In this document: positions 25,346 to 35,262 of the stretch, in pieces | Layout of the letters: every line of letters begins with the position of its first letter | How positions within the stretch are numbered: the first letter of the stretch is position 1 | Notes under the pieces: model-generated | Database searches by the model: none | What the model was told of the DNA's origin: nothing | Seen by the model: only the letters and a program-made list of their open reading frames with translations | NCBI GenBank assembly: GCA_016709025.1 | Contig: JADJEQ010000046.1 | Coordinates: 205,188 to 269,187 of the forward strand | DNA length: 64,000 nucleotides | From: Bacteroidales bacterium | Lineage (GTDB): Bacteria > Bacteroidota > Bacteroidia > Bacteroidales > Lentimicrobiaceae | Reading direction: 5' to 3' | Position numbers and translations under genes: made by a program

Positions 25346-26370
25346 GAATTCTACTGATTCCCGGAATTTTAATTCTATTAACCATCGCTTCATGCAAAAA
25401 CGGGAAATCCGATCTGGCGGATAAAAAGGGAAAACCACCTGTTACGGTTGATGTTATCGTTGCTGCAAAAACAGATATATCCTCTGATATTGAAGTCAAT
25501 GGAACTGTATTGTCAGAAGAAATGATTGAATTGCGCCCCGAAGTGAGCGGCCGCCTCACTTATCTGAACATTCCCGATGGAGCAGTGGTTGCTGCAGGTG
25601 CAATTCTGGCAAGGATAAACGATGCCGATCTTCAGGCGCAGCTTCAGCAACAAAAAGTACAGCTGGAACTTGCCGAAAAAACCGAGAAGCGGTTGAATCA
25701 GCTGCTTACTGCCAATGGCGTGGATCAGGCAACCTATGATGCTGCTCTGAGCCAGGTAAATCTTTACAATGCAAACATCAATGTCCTGAAAGCTCAGATT
25801 GACAAGACAGTTATCCGGGCTCCATTTTCCGGGCGTTTGGGTCTGCGGCTTGTGAGCGAAGGGGCTTATGTTTCGCCATCAACCACCATTGGAACTCTTC
25901 AGCAGACAGATCGCATTAAAATTGATTTCTCGGTTCCGGAGACTTATGCGGATCTTTTAAAGGTAGGAAGAACAATTGCTGTGAAGGCTACATCTTCTGG
26001 TGAAGAAATGTTGGCTACAGTGAGCGCTGTTGAGCCTCAGATCAGCACTGCAACCAGAAATATTAAAGTAAGGGCCCGCCTGAATGGTGGCATGATAAGC
26101 CCCGGATCATTCGTAAAAGTAATTCTGAATAAAAGCAGCAATGGAATTGTAGTTCCAACCAATGCCATCATTCCGGATGCAATGTCAAACCTGGTTGTAT
26201 TGGTGAAAGATGGCAAGGCAACTTTTCAGCCGGTAGAAACCGGAATAAGAGACAACAATGGAATTGAAATTACCAAAGGACTTCAGGTTGGCGATACGGT
26301 GATTGTAAGCGGGGTGTTGTTTGTGAGGCCTAATGGCCCTGTAAAAATAAGATCGGTTAAAGCCGGTTAA
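25342..26370 (+). CDS. RND efflux periplasmic adaptor (membrane fusion protein)
   Basis: The 342-residue product is an AcrA/MexA-type adaptor that links the inner-membrane pump to the outer-membrane channel. It has an N-terminal lipoprotein-like signal (LLTIASCKNG, Cys near residue 19), a split biotinyl-lipoyl domain (EVSGRLTYLNIPDGAVVAAG and VIRAPFSGRLGLRLVSEGAYV), a helical hairpin between the halves, and a beta-barrel with ATRNIKVRARL. It is translationally coupled to marR and lies 84 bp before the pump gene. Confidence 0.93.
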   Translation: MRILLIPGILILLTIASCKNGKSDLADKKGKPPVTVDVIVAAKTDISSDIEVNGTVLSEEMIELRPEVSGRLTYLNIPDGAVVAAGAILARINDADLQAQLQQQKVQLELAEKTEKRLNQLLTANGVDQATYDAALSQVNLYNANINVLKAQIDKTVIRAPFSGRLGLRLVSEGAYVSPSTTIGTLQQTDRIKIDFSVPETYADLLKVGRTIAVKATSSGEEMLATVSAVEPQISTATRNIKVRARLNGGMISPGSFVKVILNKSSNGIVVPTNAIIPDAMSNLVVLVKDGKATFQPVETGIRDNNGIEITKGLQVGDTVIVSGVLFVRPNGPVKIRSVKAG

Positions 26371-26454
26371 CCCGAAACCCGATCAGTCACTTCCTGTTGG
26401 CAGGTGCCTGATCTCATTGACTACAAATTCCTTATTAATCTGCCAGGACATAAA

Positions 26455-29400
26455 ATGAACATATCAGAACTATCTATAAAGCGGCCCATTCTGGCCACCG
26501 TAATGAACCTGTTCCTCATCTTATTCGGGGTAATAGGCTACACATTCCTTGGGGTGAGAGAATATCCGGCCATTGACCCCCCAATGATTAACGTAAGCAC
26601 TTCGTATGCGGGTGCAAATGCTGATATCATTGAAAGTCAGATCACTGAGCCATTGGAGAAGTCCATCAACGGCATTCCGGGAATACGCACGATCTCATCA
26701 ACCAGCTCGGTTGGCAGCAGCAGAATAAATGTGGAATTTAACATTGAAGCTGATCTTGAAGCGGCTGCCAACGATGTACGCGACAAGGTTAGTCAGGCAG
26801 TCAGAAATCTGCCACAAGACATCGATGCACCACCGGTTGTTTCAAAGGCAGATGCCAACAGTGATTTTATAATACTTATGGCATTACAGAGTCCCAGCAG
26901 GAGCTTGCTCGAACTGAGTGACTATGCCGAAAACGTACTTCAGAACAAATTTCAAACGATTCCGGATGTCAGCGGAGTGAATATAATCGGGCAGAAACGG
27001 CCGGCCATGCGACTCTGGATTGACCCCGACAAATTAAACGCCTATAACCTTGCATTCAATGATATTACCGACGTTTTGAATAAAGAGAATGTCGAGATTC
27101 CATCGGGTAAGATCTATGGAAACAACACTGAGCTTACCATAAGGGCTATCGGGAAACTTACCACCGAATCTGAATTCAGGGATCTGATTATCAGGGCCAA
27201 TGATCAGGGGATTGTCAGGTTGAGTGATGTAGCAACAGTTGAACTCGGGCCCGAACGCTATGAGCAGAGTTGGAAACTGAATGGAGTAAGCTCGGTGGGT
27301 GTCGCTATAACGCCTCAGCCAGGTGCCAATTATATTGAAATCTCCGATGAGTTCAACAAACGCCTGGATGAGATTATTAAATCACAAAAGGGCGACCTGA
27401 CATACACCATTTTGTTTGATACCACACAAAACGTCAGGAAGTCACTGAATGAAGTGGCCGAAACACTCATGATTGCCATTATCCTGGTTATTCTTGTTAT
27501 CTTTTTCTTCTTCCGCAACTGGATGATCGCCCTGCGCCCGCTGATTGATATCCCGATCTCGTTGGTTTTTACATTTTTTGTGATGTTTTTGCTGGGCTAC
27601 TCGGTAAATATTCTCACACTCCTGGCTATTATTCTGGCAACCGGCCTTGTAGTCGATGATGGGATCGTTGTAACAGAAAACATTTTCCGGAAAATCGAAA
27701 ACGGAATCCCCGTGATCAAGGCAGCAATTGATGGTAGCCGGGAAATTTTCTTTGTTGTGTTGTCAACTTCGGTTACCCTTGCCATTGTGTTTTTGCCTGT
27801 TTTGTTTTTAGAGGGTTTTGTTGGCAGCCTTTTCCGGGAATTTGGCGTGGTACTGGCCGTTGCGGTCCTGGTTTCTGCTTTTGTTTCGCTCACAATTACT
27901 CCGGTTCTGAACGTTTATCTGAATCGGAAAAGCGCACAACACGGGCGGTTTTACAATGCTACGGAACCATTTTTTGCCGGCATGGAAGCTGGCTATAGCC
28001 GATTGTTGACCAGCTTTATGCATTACAGATGGCTGGCCTGGGTTATTGTTGTAATATGTTTTGGAATTGTGTTTCTCATTGGGGCCAATCTTCAACGCGA
28101 AATTGCGCCGATTGAAGATAAGGGCAATATACGCCTGCAAATAGTTGGCCCCGAAGGTGCCAGTTATCCATACATGATGCAGGCCGGAAATATGATTGCT
28201 GATTATATGATGGATTCAATTCCGGAAGAAGATTTTTCATTTGTGGCGGTTCCCGGATTCGGCAGCACTGGAGTTAACAGTGGGTTTGGCCGGATTGGAT
28301 TTGTCCCGGCTGATGAGCGTTCCAGAACACAGAGTGAAATCGCCAGGGATATGGGTCGTCAATTCAGCAGATTCAACAATGTCAGGGTGTTCCCGATCGA
28401 AGAGCAAACCATTTCAGTAGGTATGGGTTCCAGAGGATCACTGCCGGTGCAGTTTGTTATTCAGAATCTTGATTATGAAAAACTCAGAACCATCATTCCA
28501 AAGTTTCTTGAGGAGGCCCGAAATGATACTACTTTTCAGAACGTAGATGTAAATCTTAAGTTCAACAAGCCTGAAGCCGATATTACCATCGATCGCATCA
28601 AAGCCCGTGAATTCGGGCTCACAGTCACCGATATTGCCAATGTATTGCAAAGCGCTTTCAGCGGAAGACGGCTGGCTTATTTTATTATGAATGGCCGTCA
28701 ATATGAAGTTATCAGTCAGGTAGGTCTTAAAGACAGGCAATCTCCATCCGATATTACCAACCTGTATGTGAGAAATAACAAAGGAGAAAACATTTCACTG
28801 GCTTCTGTTATCAAGATAGAGCCAAATGCCAATCCACCTTCGTATTTCCATTATAACCGCTATAAATCAGCCACCATCTCTGCTTCACTGGCTGAAGGAA
28901 AGACTGTAGGGGATGGTGTAGCTGTGATGCAGGAAATCGGTGACCGGCTGCTGGATGAAAGTTTTCAGACATCTTTAAGCGGCCCCTCCCGTGACTATGC
29001 CGAGAGTTCTTCAAACATCGTATTTGCATTTTTGCTTGCATTGGTGCTGATATTCCTGGTGCTTTCCGCGCAGTTTGAAAGCTTTAAAGATCCTTTGATC
29101 ATCATGTTAACAGTGCCGCTGGCTATAGCCGGAGCCGTGCTCAGTTTGTGGCTTTTTAATCAGACCCTGAATATTTTTTCTGAAATCGGAATGATAATGC
29201 TGATCGGACTGGTAACAAAAAACGGAATTCTGATCGTTGAATTCGCAAACAAGCAGCGTGAAGCCGGATTGCACAAACGCCAGGCCGTAATAGCAGCCGC
29301 CTCGCTGAGGTTACGTCCCATTCTGATGACAAGCCTGGCAACCTCACTGGGTGCTTTGCCCATAGCCCTGAGCCTGGGTTCGGCAGCTACAAGCAGGATA

Positions 29401-29532
29401 CCGCTGGGAATTGTAGTTGTGGGAGGAATTTTATTTTCACTTATTCTTACCCTCTTTGTGATACCAGCAGTCTACACTTATGTCTCAGGGAAAAAGGAGC
29501 ATGAAACAGACGAAATTGAGATTGTCAGTTAA
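26455..29532 (+). CDS. RND family multidrug efflux pump, inner membrane subunit
   Basis: This 1025-residue proton-driven transporter is of the AcrB/MexB HAE type. It has the N-terminal ISELSIKRPILATVMNLFL, two large periplasmic loops, twelve membrane segments, and the proton-relay helix containing GLVVDDGIVVTENI (Asp pair) and the second-half GLVTKNGILIVEFAN (Lys). The frame is open upstream to a GTG at 26404, but only the ATG at 26455 gives the conserved N-terminus. Between the adaptor and TolC genes, it completes the tripartite pump. Substrates are probably hydrophobic toxins or drugs, judged by family only. Confidence 0.95.
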   Translation: MNISELSIKRPILATVMNLFLILFGVIGYTFLGVREYPAIDPPMINVSTSYAGANADIIESQITEPLEKSINGIPGIRTISSTSSVGSSRINVEFNIEADLEAAANDVRDKVSQAVRNLPQDIDAPPVVSKADANSDFIILMALQSPSRSLLELSDYAENVLQNKFQTIPDVSGVNIIGQKRPAMRLWIDPDKLNAYNLAFNDITDVLNKENVEIPSGKIYGNNTELTIRAIGKLTTESEFRDLIIRANDQGIVRLSDVATVELGPERYEQSWKLNGVSSVGVAITPQPGANYIEISDEFNKRLDEIIKSQKGDLTYTILFDTTQNVRKSLNEVAETLMIAIILVILVIFFFFRNWMIALRPLIDIPISLVFTFFVMFLLGYSVNILTLLAIILATGLVVDDGIVVTENIFRKIENGIPVIKAAIDGSREIFFVVLSTSVTLAIVFLPVLFLEGFVGSLFREFGVVLAVAVLVSAFVSLTITPVLNVYLNRKSAQHGRFYNATEPFFAGMEAGYSRLLTSFMHYRWLAWVIVVICFGIVFLIGANLQREIAPIEDKGNIRLQIVGPEGASYPYMMQAGNMIADYMMDSIPEEDFSFVAVPGFGSTGVNSGFGRIGFVPADERSRTQSEIARDMGRQFSRFNNVRVFPIEEQTISVGMGSRGSLPVQFVIQNLDYEKLRTIIPKFLEEARNDTTFQNVDVNLKFNKPEADITIDRIKAREFGLTVTDIANVLQSAFSGRRLAYFIMNGRQYEVISQVGLKDRQSPSDITNLYVRNNKGENISLASVIKIEPNANPPSYFHYNRYKSATISASLAEGKTVGDGVAVMQEIGDRLLDESFQTSLSGPSRDYAESSSNIVFAFLLALVLIFLVLSAQFESFKDPLIIMLTVPLAIAGAVLSLWLFNQTLNIFSEIGMIMLIGLVTKNGILIVEFANKQREAGLHKRQAVIAAASLRLRPILMTSLATSLGALPIALSLGSAATSRIPLGIVVVGGILFSLILTLFVIPAVYTYVSGKKEHETDEIEIVS

Positions 29533-29614
29533 TGTACCTGCTTTCTTTGGGCGGCAATTTTAAGCAAAAAAGTCCGGGTTTTTTCAAAAATGCCTGATGA
29601 TAAATACCAGAACA

Positions 29615-30922
29615 ATGAAATTCAACAAAAAATATTGGTTGCTGCTTACAGGGTTTTTATTCCCCTTTTTCGGGCATACACAGCAGGCCATTACCTTAGC
29701 GGGTGCAATAGATACAGCCCTGCGTAATAATTTCGACATCCGTATTGCGAAAAACAATGTAGAAATAGCCCGAAAAAATAATACTTATGGTGTAGCAGGA
29801 GGGTTACCCTATGTAGCAGCTACAGCAGGGGATAATTACTCAGGATCAGACATATTGCAGCAGATGAGTGATGGCACCGAAACAGAGCTGGCCGGTGTCA
29901 GTGAGAATGCCGTTAATGCCGGCATTTCGGCAGGGATGGTATTGTTTAACGGATTCAGGGTTGTTGCCACCAAAGAAAGGTTGAGTCATCTCGAAAACCA
30001 AAGTGAGGTTCAACTGAATCAGCAAATACAACAAACCATTGCCGATATCATGATTTCCTACTATGACATCATGAGACAACAGAACTACCTGAAAATTATC
30101 GAACAGTCACTGGATGTATCAAGGAAAAAGCTTGAAATCAGCAATGTAAGAGATCAGGTTGGTATGGCCGATGCCGTTGATCTTTTGCAGGCCCAAACCG
30201 ATGTTAATTCTGCTGAACAATTGCTTGCGCTCCAACAACTGGCTGTTGAGCAGAATAAAGCTGATTTTTTATTGCTCATCAATGTTGAGAAACAGTTTCC
30301 TTATGTCGTAGATGATACCATTGTGGTTGATAAAACACTTCAATTGGATTCAATTATGAGTTATCTAAAGCGCAATCCTCAATATCTGAGCGCGGAGCTT
30401 CAGGTGCTCATCGATGAACAACTCGTAAAGGAAGTTGCGTCTCAACGCTATCCTTCTTTAAAATTGAATGCCGGATATGATTTTTATCAGTCGGATATAA
30501 GTAAAGGATCGGTTTCAATGAACCGGAATTACGGGCCGACTGCCGGAATTGCACTTCAGGTGCCGATCTTTAATGGGTTTGCCTATAAAAGTCAGCAGGA
30601 TGTTGCGAAAATCAGGGTTGATAATTCTATTCTCGAAAAAGAGAGTCTTGTCGATGTCCTTGAAACAAGGGCAGGCAATCTTTTCAGGGCTTATTCAACT
30701 ACATTGCTGCAAATTGAATCGCAGCGAAAGAACTTTGAGATGACACAACAATTGGTGAATGTGGTGCTTCAGCAGTTTAATATGGGTCAGGCTACCATTC
30801 TTGACGTAAAGGCTGCGCAATCGAGTTTCGAGAACTCAGCTTACCTCCTTGTTAACCTTCTGTATTCTGCAAAAGTAGCTGAGATTGAACTCAAACAACT
30901 GACATACAGCCTGGTATACTAA
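29615..30922 (+). CDS. TolC family outer membrane efflux channel
   Basis: The 435-residue product has a signal peptide (MKFNKKYWLLLTGFLFPFFG, cleavage near HTQ) and two tandem outer-membrane-efflux repeats of long helices and short strands, seen in ITLAGAIDTALRNNFDIRIA and VDVLETRAGNLFRAYSTTLL. TolC trimers form the outer channel of RND pumps. An ATG at 29597 would add six residues before the signal peptide; 29615 fits better. It is the last gene of the marR operon. Repeats begin two bases after its stop. Confidence 0.92.
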   Translation: MKFNKKYWLLLTGFLFPFFGHTQQAITLAGAIDTALRNNFDIRIAKNNVEIARKNNTYGVAGGLPYVAATAGDNYSGSDILQQMSDGTETELAGVSENAVNAGISAGMVLFNGFRVVATKERLSHLENQSEVQLNQQIQQTIADIMISYYDIMRQQNYLKIIEQSLDVSRKKLEISNVRDQVGMADAVDLLQAQTDVNSAEQLLALQQLAVEQNKADFLLLINVEKQFPYVVDDTIVVDKTLQLDSIMSYLKRNPQYLSAELQVLIDEQLVKEVASQRYPSLKLNAGYDFYQSDISKGSVSMNRNYGPTAGIALQVPIFNGFAYKSQQDVAKIRVDNSILEKESLVDVLETRAGNLFRAYSTTLLQIESQRKNFEMTQQLVNVVLQQFNMGQATILDVKAAQSSFENSAYLLVNLLYSAKVAEIELKQLTYSLVY

Positions 30923-30924
30923 GG

Positions 30925-31106
30925 CCAAGTAAAAAGTAAAAAGCGATGAGCTGAGCGGAGCCGAAGCTTAAAAAGTAAAAAGTTGGGTCCACTCCGAAAA
31001 ATATTTCTATTGACACCAAAGCACAAAGCCACTAAATCTCACTAATTTTATTATATTGATATTCAATATTTTGTGAATATTGGTGTCTTGGAGTATTGGT
31101 GTCAAT
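30925..31106. repeat. Short-period repeats and an 11-bp inverted repeat pair after tolC
   Basis: AAGTAAA-type units (30929-30990, interrupted by AGCTGAGCGGAGCCGAAGCT), then a 98-bp segment bounded by perfect 11-bp inverted repeats (31009-31019 and 31096-31106) whose right end is three 8-bp units (TTGGTGTC, TTGGAGTA, TTGGTGTC). No gene is present. Confidence 0.75.
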
Positions 31107-31157
31107 TCTACTATTGGAAATTTTTGAACTATTTGGTGAGGTAACCGGATAAAAATC

Positions 31158-31185
31158 AAAAAGCCCCGCGGTAGCGGGGCTTTTT
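31158..31185. terminator. Bidirectional terminator between tolC region and csp
   Basis: Perfect 7-bp G/C stem (31163-31169 with 31174-31180) with five A before and five T after; it works on both strands and serves the minus-strand cold shock gene. Confidence 0.85.
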
Positions 31186-31209
31186 AAAGAATTATGTCCT
31201 GTAGAGATA

Positions 31210-31401
31210 TTAAATCACTTTAACATTTACTGCATTTAATCCTTTTTTGCCTTCCTGAAGATCGAAAGTAACCTGGTCATTTTCCCTGACCTCGTCGATC
31301 AGACCTGATACATGTACAAAATATTCTTTGTCAGATGCATCGTCTTTAATAAATCCAAATCCTTTCAAATCATTGAAGAATTTAACTGTTCCTTTACTCA
31401 T
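31210..31401 (-). CDS. Cold shock domain protein
   Basis: This 63-residue single-domain cold shock protein binds single-stranded RNA/DNA. It has GTVKFFNDLKGFGFI (RNP1-like, 4-18) and the RNP2-like DKEYFVHVSGL. An upstream ATG at 31443 is open in frame, but the -7 element TACCTTTG at 31431-31438 lies after it; the ATG at 31401 gives the standard MSKGTVKFF start and length. Cold shock mRNAs are often regulated in their leader; here the leader would be only about 25 nt. Confidence 0.95.
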   Translation of the reverse strand: MSKGTVKFFNDLKGFGFIKDDASDKEYFVHVSGLIDEVRENDQVTFDLQEGKKGLNAVNVKVI

Positions 31402-31430
31402 GATGTTTGTTTTAATATTATTTGATGCTG

Positions 31431-31438
31431 CAAAGGTA
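31431..31438 (-). promoter_or_regulatory. -7 element TACCTTTG of the csp gene
   Basis: Perfect TAnnTTTG on the minus strand, 30 bp before the ATG; no clear -33. Confidence 0.5.
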
Positions 31439-31671
31439 AGCATTAATAATACACAGCATCGTTTTTATTTGTAAATCAGCAATAAAAGATAATTTTGTTA
31501 GTAGGAGCGTTAAAAACCGGTCAACGGATAATCCGGTTTTATGTAGTTTTTGATTGTTTTTTCATTAATTTTAACCCGGTATTCCTATCTGTATTTCCCG
31601 GTTTCATTCAGAAAACTGAATTCTTACCGATTCAAATACTGAAATAAATCAGCTATCCCCAAATTCCGGAC

Positions 31672-33252
31672 ATGAGGAAATTTATTCTGTTTGTTTTATT
31701 GCTATTCAGTGCAACCGGCACTGTTTTTTCACAGTCAACGGTTGCTGATCCTGAGCGAAAGGATTTTATTTCTACCCTTGGCTTTCTTTCTTCTGATTGG
31801 ATGGAAGGCCGTGAGGCCGGATCGAAGGGCAGCTTTTTGGCGGCCGATTATATCGTTTCGCAAATGATGCAGCATGGTTTGAAGCCAGGTACGGGTGTTG
31901 GACGGAACAAAAGTTATTTTCAGGATTTTGATATTATCAGGTATAACACAACTGAGGCTGAGTTTACACTTATTGAACAGATCGGAAAAGGACAGGTCCG
32001 GAAAAATCTGATTTCCGGAGTGGACTATGTAATCGAAGCAGGTCCTGCTGGTTTTCAGATTGAAGCCCAGCTGGTTTTTGTTGGTTATGGTATTTCAGCA
32101 CCACAGGCAGGCTACGACGATTACAGAAAGTTAGATGTCAGTGGTTGTATTGTGGTTGTACTTGACGGCTTTCCGGGCGAAAAGGATACATTGTCCCGGG
32201 GTTGGAAACAGTTTGGCAATAATGCAATGGAAGGTTCATACAGCCTGGAAACCAAGCAGAGAAATGCCATGAAAAACGGAGCGCTGGCTATGGTTGTGAT
32301 ATCTCCCAAAGAAAATTTTTTCAGGTTCATACGCAATCAGGTTAATAAAAGCACGGATAGGTCAGCATTCCGGGAGATTGTAATGGAGCAGTTTGAATAT
32401 GTTGATGATAAATATGCGTTACCCGGCGATTCAGCTTTGATTCCATTGTGCTGGCTTGGTAATGAAGCCGCTGCCGGTTTTATTTTCGAAAGTGGCAATG
32501 ACATCAATGAAATTGAAAAGAGAATTGCTACCCGGCTGGTTCCCGAGTCAATGGAAATTAAAGGTAAAAAGGTTGCCATCTCTGCGGATATTAAAGCGGA
32601 ACCGATCCTTGTAAGAAATGTTCTCGGACATATAAAGGGTTTGGATACAACCAGAAGTATTGTGATCGGCGCACATTACGATCATCTGGGAATGCGCAAT
32701 ACTCATATTTACAACGGTTCGGATGACAATGCATCCGGTGTGGCCGGAATGCTTGCCCTTGCAGGAGCCTGGGTGAGATCAGGTGTAAAGCCACCATGTA
32801 ACATCATTTTTGCAGCATGGACTGCCGAGGAAAAGGGTCTGCTGGGCTCTGCATGGTTTGTCCGGAATTTCGACTTCAGCAAACAAAAGGTTCTGCTGAA
32901 TGTCAATTTCGATATGATTTCCCGCAGCAGTCCGGATGATGTTGAATCAAAAATTGTGAGCGTTGGTTTGCTGAAGGGAACCGATTTCCTGAAGGAAATA
33001 GTCAGCAGGCACAATCAAAATCTTAAAAGGCCATTTGAACTGGATATCTGGGAAACAAACGGTCCTGGTGGAAGTGATTACGCGCCTTTTGCCATGAAAC
33101 AAATCCCGGTTATGAGTTTCTTCTCCGGCTATCAAGACGATTATCACACACCTCGCGACATTTTTTTCAAGGCCGACCCTGTCAAAATGGATGCAATATT
33201 AAAACTGGCCAATAGAATAATCCTGGAGTTTTTATCAACCCAAATATTCTAA
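31672..33252 (+). CDS. Secreted M28 family zinc aminopeptidase with PA domain
   Basis: The 526-residue protein has a signal peptide (MRKFILFVLLLFSATGTVFSQ), an inserted protease-associated (PA) domain (about 100-300), and a C-terminal M28 catalytic domain with all metal-ligand motifs: IGAHYDHLG (His/Asp), GSDDNASGVAG (bridging Asp), WTAEEKGLLGS (catalytic Glu and ligand Glu), NFDMIS (Asp) and YHTPRD (His). It would act in the periplasm or outside as an aminopeptidase. No type IX sorting tail is seen. The gene stands alone. Confidence 0.9.
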   Translation: MRKFILFVLLLFSATGTVFSQSTVADPERKDFISTLGFLSSDWMEGREAGSKGSFLAADYIVSQMMQHGLKPGTGVGRNKSYFQDFDIIRYNTTEAEFTLIEQIGKGQVRKNLISGVDYVIEAGPAGFQIEAQLVFVGYGISAPQAGYDDYRKLDVSGCIVVVLDGFPGEKDTLSRGWKQFGNNAMEGSYSLETKQRNAMKNGALAMVVISPKENFFRFIRNQVNKSTDRSAFREIVMEQFEYVDDKYALPGDSALIPLCWLGNEAAAGFIFESGNDINEIEKRIATRLVPESMEIKGKKVAISADIKAEPILVRNVLGHIKGLDTTRSIVIGAHYDHLGMRNTHIYNGSDDNASGVAGMLALAGAWVRSGVKPPCNIIFAAWTAEEKGLLGSAWFVRNFDFSKQKVLLNVNFDMISRSSPDDVESKIVSVGLLKGTDFLKEIVSRHNQNLKRPFELDIWETNGPGGSDYAPFAMKQIPVMSFFSGYQDDYHTPRDIFFKADPVKMDAILKLANRIILEFLSTQIF

Positions 33253-33271
33253 CCTTCTGTAATTGATTCAA

Positions 33272-33754
33272 ATGGAACAGGAAAAACACGAACCGGAATG
33301 TTGCCCGAAATTTGATCCGGCTCCCTGGGAAAACCAGGTTTTTGAATGGGACAATAAGAAGTTTATCCGCGACAAGGTATTCACCTTCTTCTATATGCCG
33401 GTGAATTTTGGCGGAGCCATGAAGCGCCTGAATGAAAAAGTTGAAAAGGCCGGTGCTTCTATGCCCGATTGGCTTTGCCTGTCAGACCATACCTCGAAAT
33501 GGAACATGGACCTCTATCTTGCTGTTGACAGGGAAATACCGGGCGCTGAGAACGCAACACTGAGTGGAAAGTTCTTCAGTAAAGTGTATGAAGGCCCCTA
33601 TAGCAATACCGGAAAATGGACGGAAGAATACAAAAAAGCCGCGAAAGAGAAAGGGTTTGAGATTAAGAATTGGTATATGTGGTACACCACCTGCCCAAAA
33701 TGCGCAAAGAAGTACGGAAAAAACTATGTTGTAATTCTTTGCAGAATTGCATAG
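33272..33754 (+). CDS. Conserved Bacteroidota protein, CCPKF / CPKCAKKYG type
   Basis: The 160-residue soluble protein carries a Cys pair near the N-terminus (ECCPKFDP) and a CPKCAKKYGKNY motif near the C-terminus, suggesting a metal or redox site. It also has the pattern SDHTSKWNMDLYLAV and YEGPYSNTGKWTEEYKK. I recognise it as a widespread conserved family often labelled simply as hydrolase, but I see no catalytic motif that proves this. A TTG at 33263 would add three residues; the ATG at 33272 is preferred. It follows the M28 peptidase by 19 bp. Confidence 0.75.
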   Translation: MEQEKHEPECCPKFDPAPWENQVFEWDNKKFIRDKVFTFFYMPVNFGGAMKRLNEKVEKAGASMPDWLCLSDHTSKWNMDLYLAVDREIPGAENATLSGKFFSKVYEGPYSNTGKWTEEYKKAAKEKGFEIKNWYMWYTTCPKCAKKYGKNYVVILCRIA

Positions 33755-33942
33755 GCGAACAACCAACTTATTCCCGTTGGGTGTTGATAATGAATTCATT
33801 ATTATGGTTAGAATACATCTTAATCAAAATTGGATTGGTTTTGTTTCTAGGCTTCAAAATACAGTGCGTTCAGATGCGGAAAAATAAATTTACTGAATTG
33901 ACTTTACTTTCTAAATATAATCTTCTGAAAACTAACAATGTG

Positions 33943-35106
33943 ATGATGAAAAACCTGTTCTTATTTATTTTTTCACTTTTTACCCTCACTGTAAGCGCAC
34001 AGGTCAAAAATCAGGACCCCCTTGCAGGAATGATCAACAGCACGCTGATGCACCAGGTAATGAACGATTTCGACCGAAGCATCCCCATTGCTTTCTTCGC
34101 ACCTGGTTTCTATTTTATAGGAAGTATCGACAGTCAAAGCAATCCTTTGTTTAATGAAGGCGATTTTTACGAAAATGAAGAACTTGTTAAATCTTCTTCT
34201 TATTATCAGAAAGAGGTTTTTGATGCTTTGAGTTCCGGCTTAATTTCCTATATACCAGCCGATTCAACAATGCAGGTAAGGGTTATTGATGGGAAAAAAC
34301 TACTGTTTGAACTGAAATTTGTTACGAATTCTGATACAATATCATTCACACAAACAGATGCTGAAAGAGGAAAAAGCAAATCGGTAAGTTATTCCGGATC
34401 CAAAGTCCTTGCAGTATCATACAACGATACCGGAAAGGAAATTAACTTCATCAGCAGACTGATTGGAGATTCACTCAGGGTTTCTGAAATGAATGATAAA
34501 AATCCAGGCAAAAGCTTCAGGACCGAAATAAGATACAAAAATGGCTTTCTATCTGAAACTTCGTGGTACAACAAGGTATCGGGTGTTTATGAACTCAAAT
34601 CAACCGATCATTATTACCTGAATGAGATCAACAAACCCGGCCTGATGCAGACCCTCAACAGGAAAGGAATGGTGACAGATTCAACCAACTATTATTATAA
34701 TGGCGATAAACTGGTTCATTATCAAAGTTTCAGCGGAGCGAATGAAAAGCTGTCGGTTACTTACATTTACAACCGGGCCGGCAAGCTGGCCGGGAAAACA
34801 GTAAAATCTCCGGCCAGAAATTATTCCGTTGACTATTCCTATGCAGGCGGAAACATCGCCGATATTGAAATAGATGATAAAATCAAGGCATTTGTACGGC
34901 ATTATGTTTTTAAAATGGATGTCAACAAGCGCCTGGCCAATGTCGAATATAACACCATCGCCAGGGAGTCATTGGTTGAAAACCTGAAAACCAGGTGGAT
35001 TTTCAGTTATAATACTGCCGGAAATATCAGTTCGGTAAAAGTACTGGATGGGAAAGGTAATATTACCAAAGAAATTGCAATTGAGTACGTCTTCTATAGT
35101 AACTAA
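33943..35106 (+). CDS. Secreted protein with YD-like repeats, function unknown
   Basis: The 387-residue product begins with a signal peptide (MMKNLFLFIFSLFTLTVSAQ). The C-terminal half has several imperfect repeats of the YD/RHS type, such as YNRAGKLAGKTVK and YNTAGNISSVKVLDG. The frame is open back to 33670 inside the previous gene, but the signal peptide fixes the start at 33943 (or 33946). No enzyme motif, membrane helix or sorting domain is seen. It is probably a surface or periplasmic structural protein. Confidence 0.75.
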   Translation: MMKNLFLFIFSLFTLTVSAQVKNQDPLAGMINSTLMHQVMNDFDRSIPIAFFAPGFYFIGSIDSQSNPLFNEGDFYENEELVKSSSYYQKEVFDALSSGLISYIPADSTMQVRVIDGKKLLFELKFVTNSDTISFTQTDAERGKSKSVSYSGSKVLAVSYNDTGKEINFISRLIGDSLRVSEMNDKNPGKSFRTEIRYKNGFLSETSWYNKVSGVYELKSTDHYYLNEINKPGLMQTLNRKGMVTDSTNYYYNGDKLVHYQSFSGANEKLSVTYIYNRAGKLAGKTVKSPARNYSVDYSYAGGNIADIEIDDKIKAFVRHYVFKMDVNKRLANVEYNTIARESLVENLKTRWIFSYNTAGNISSVKVLDGKGNITKEIAIEYVFYSN

Positions 35107-35262
35107 ATTAAGTTATTTCAATCTAAAACGAATTTCAGTTGATCCGTTTTTATGTTCAGACCGAAATTTTGAATGTTTAATTTTATCCCGGTATCTTTTT
35201 GTTATTTATCATAATTTTTAATCATACAGTCCGGAATGGATTGATTAAACCTTGTTTCTGTA

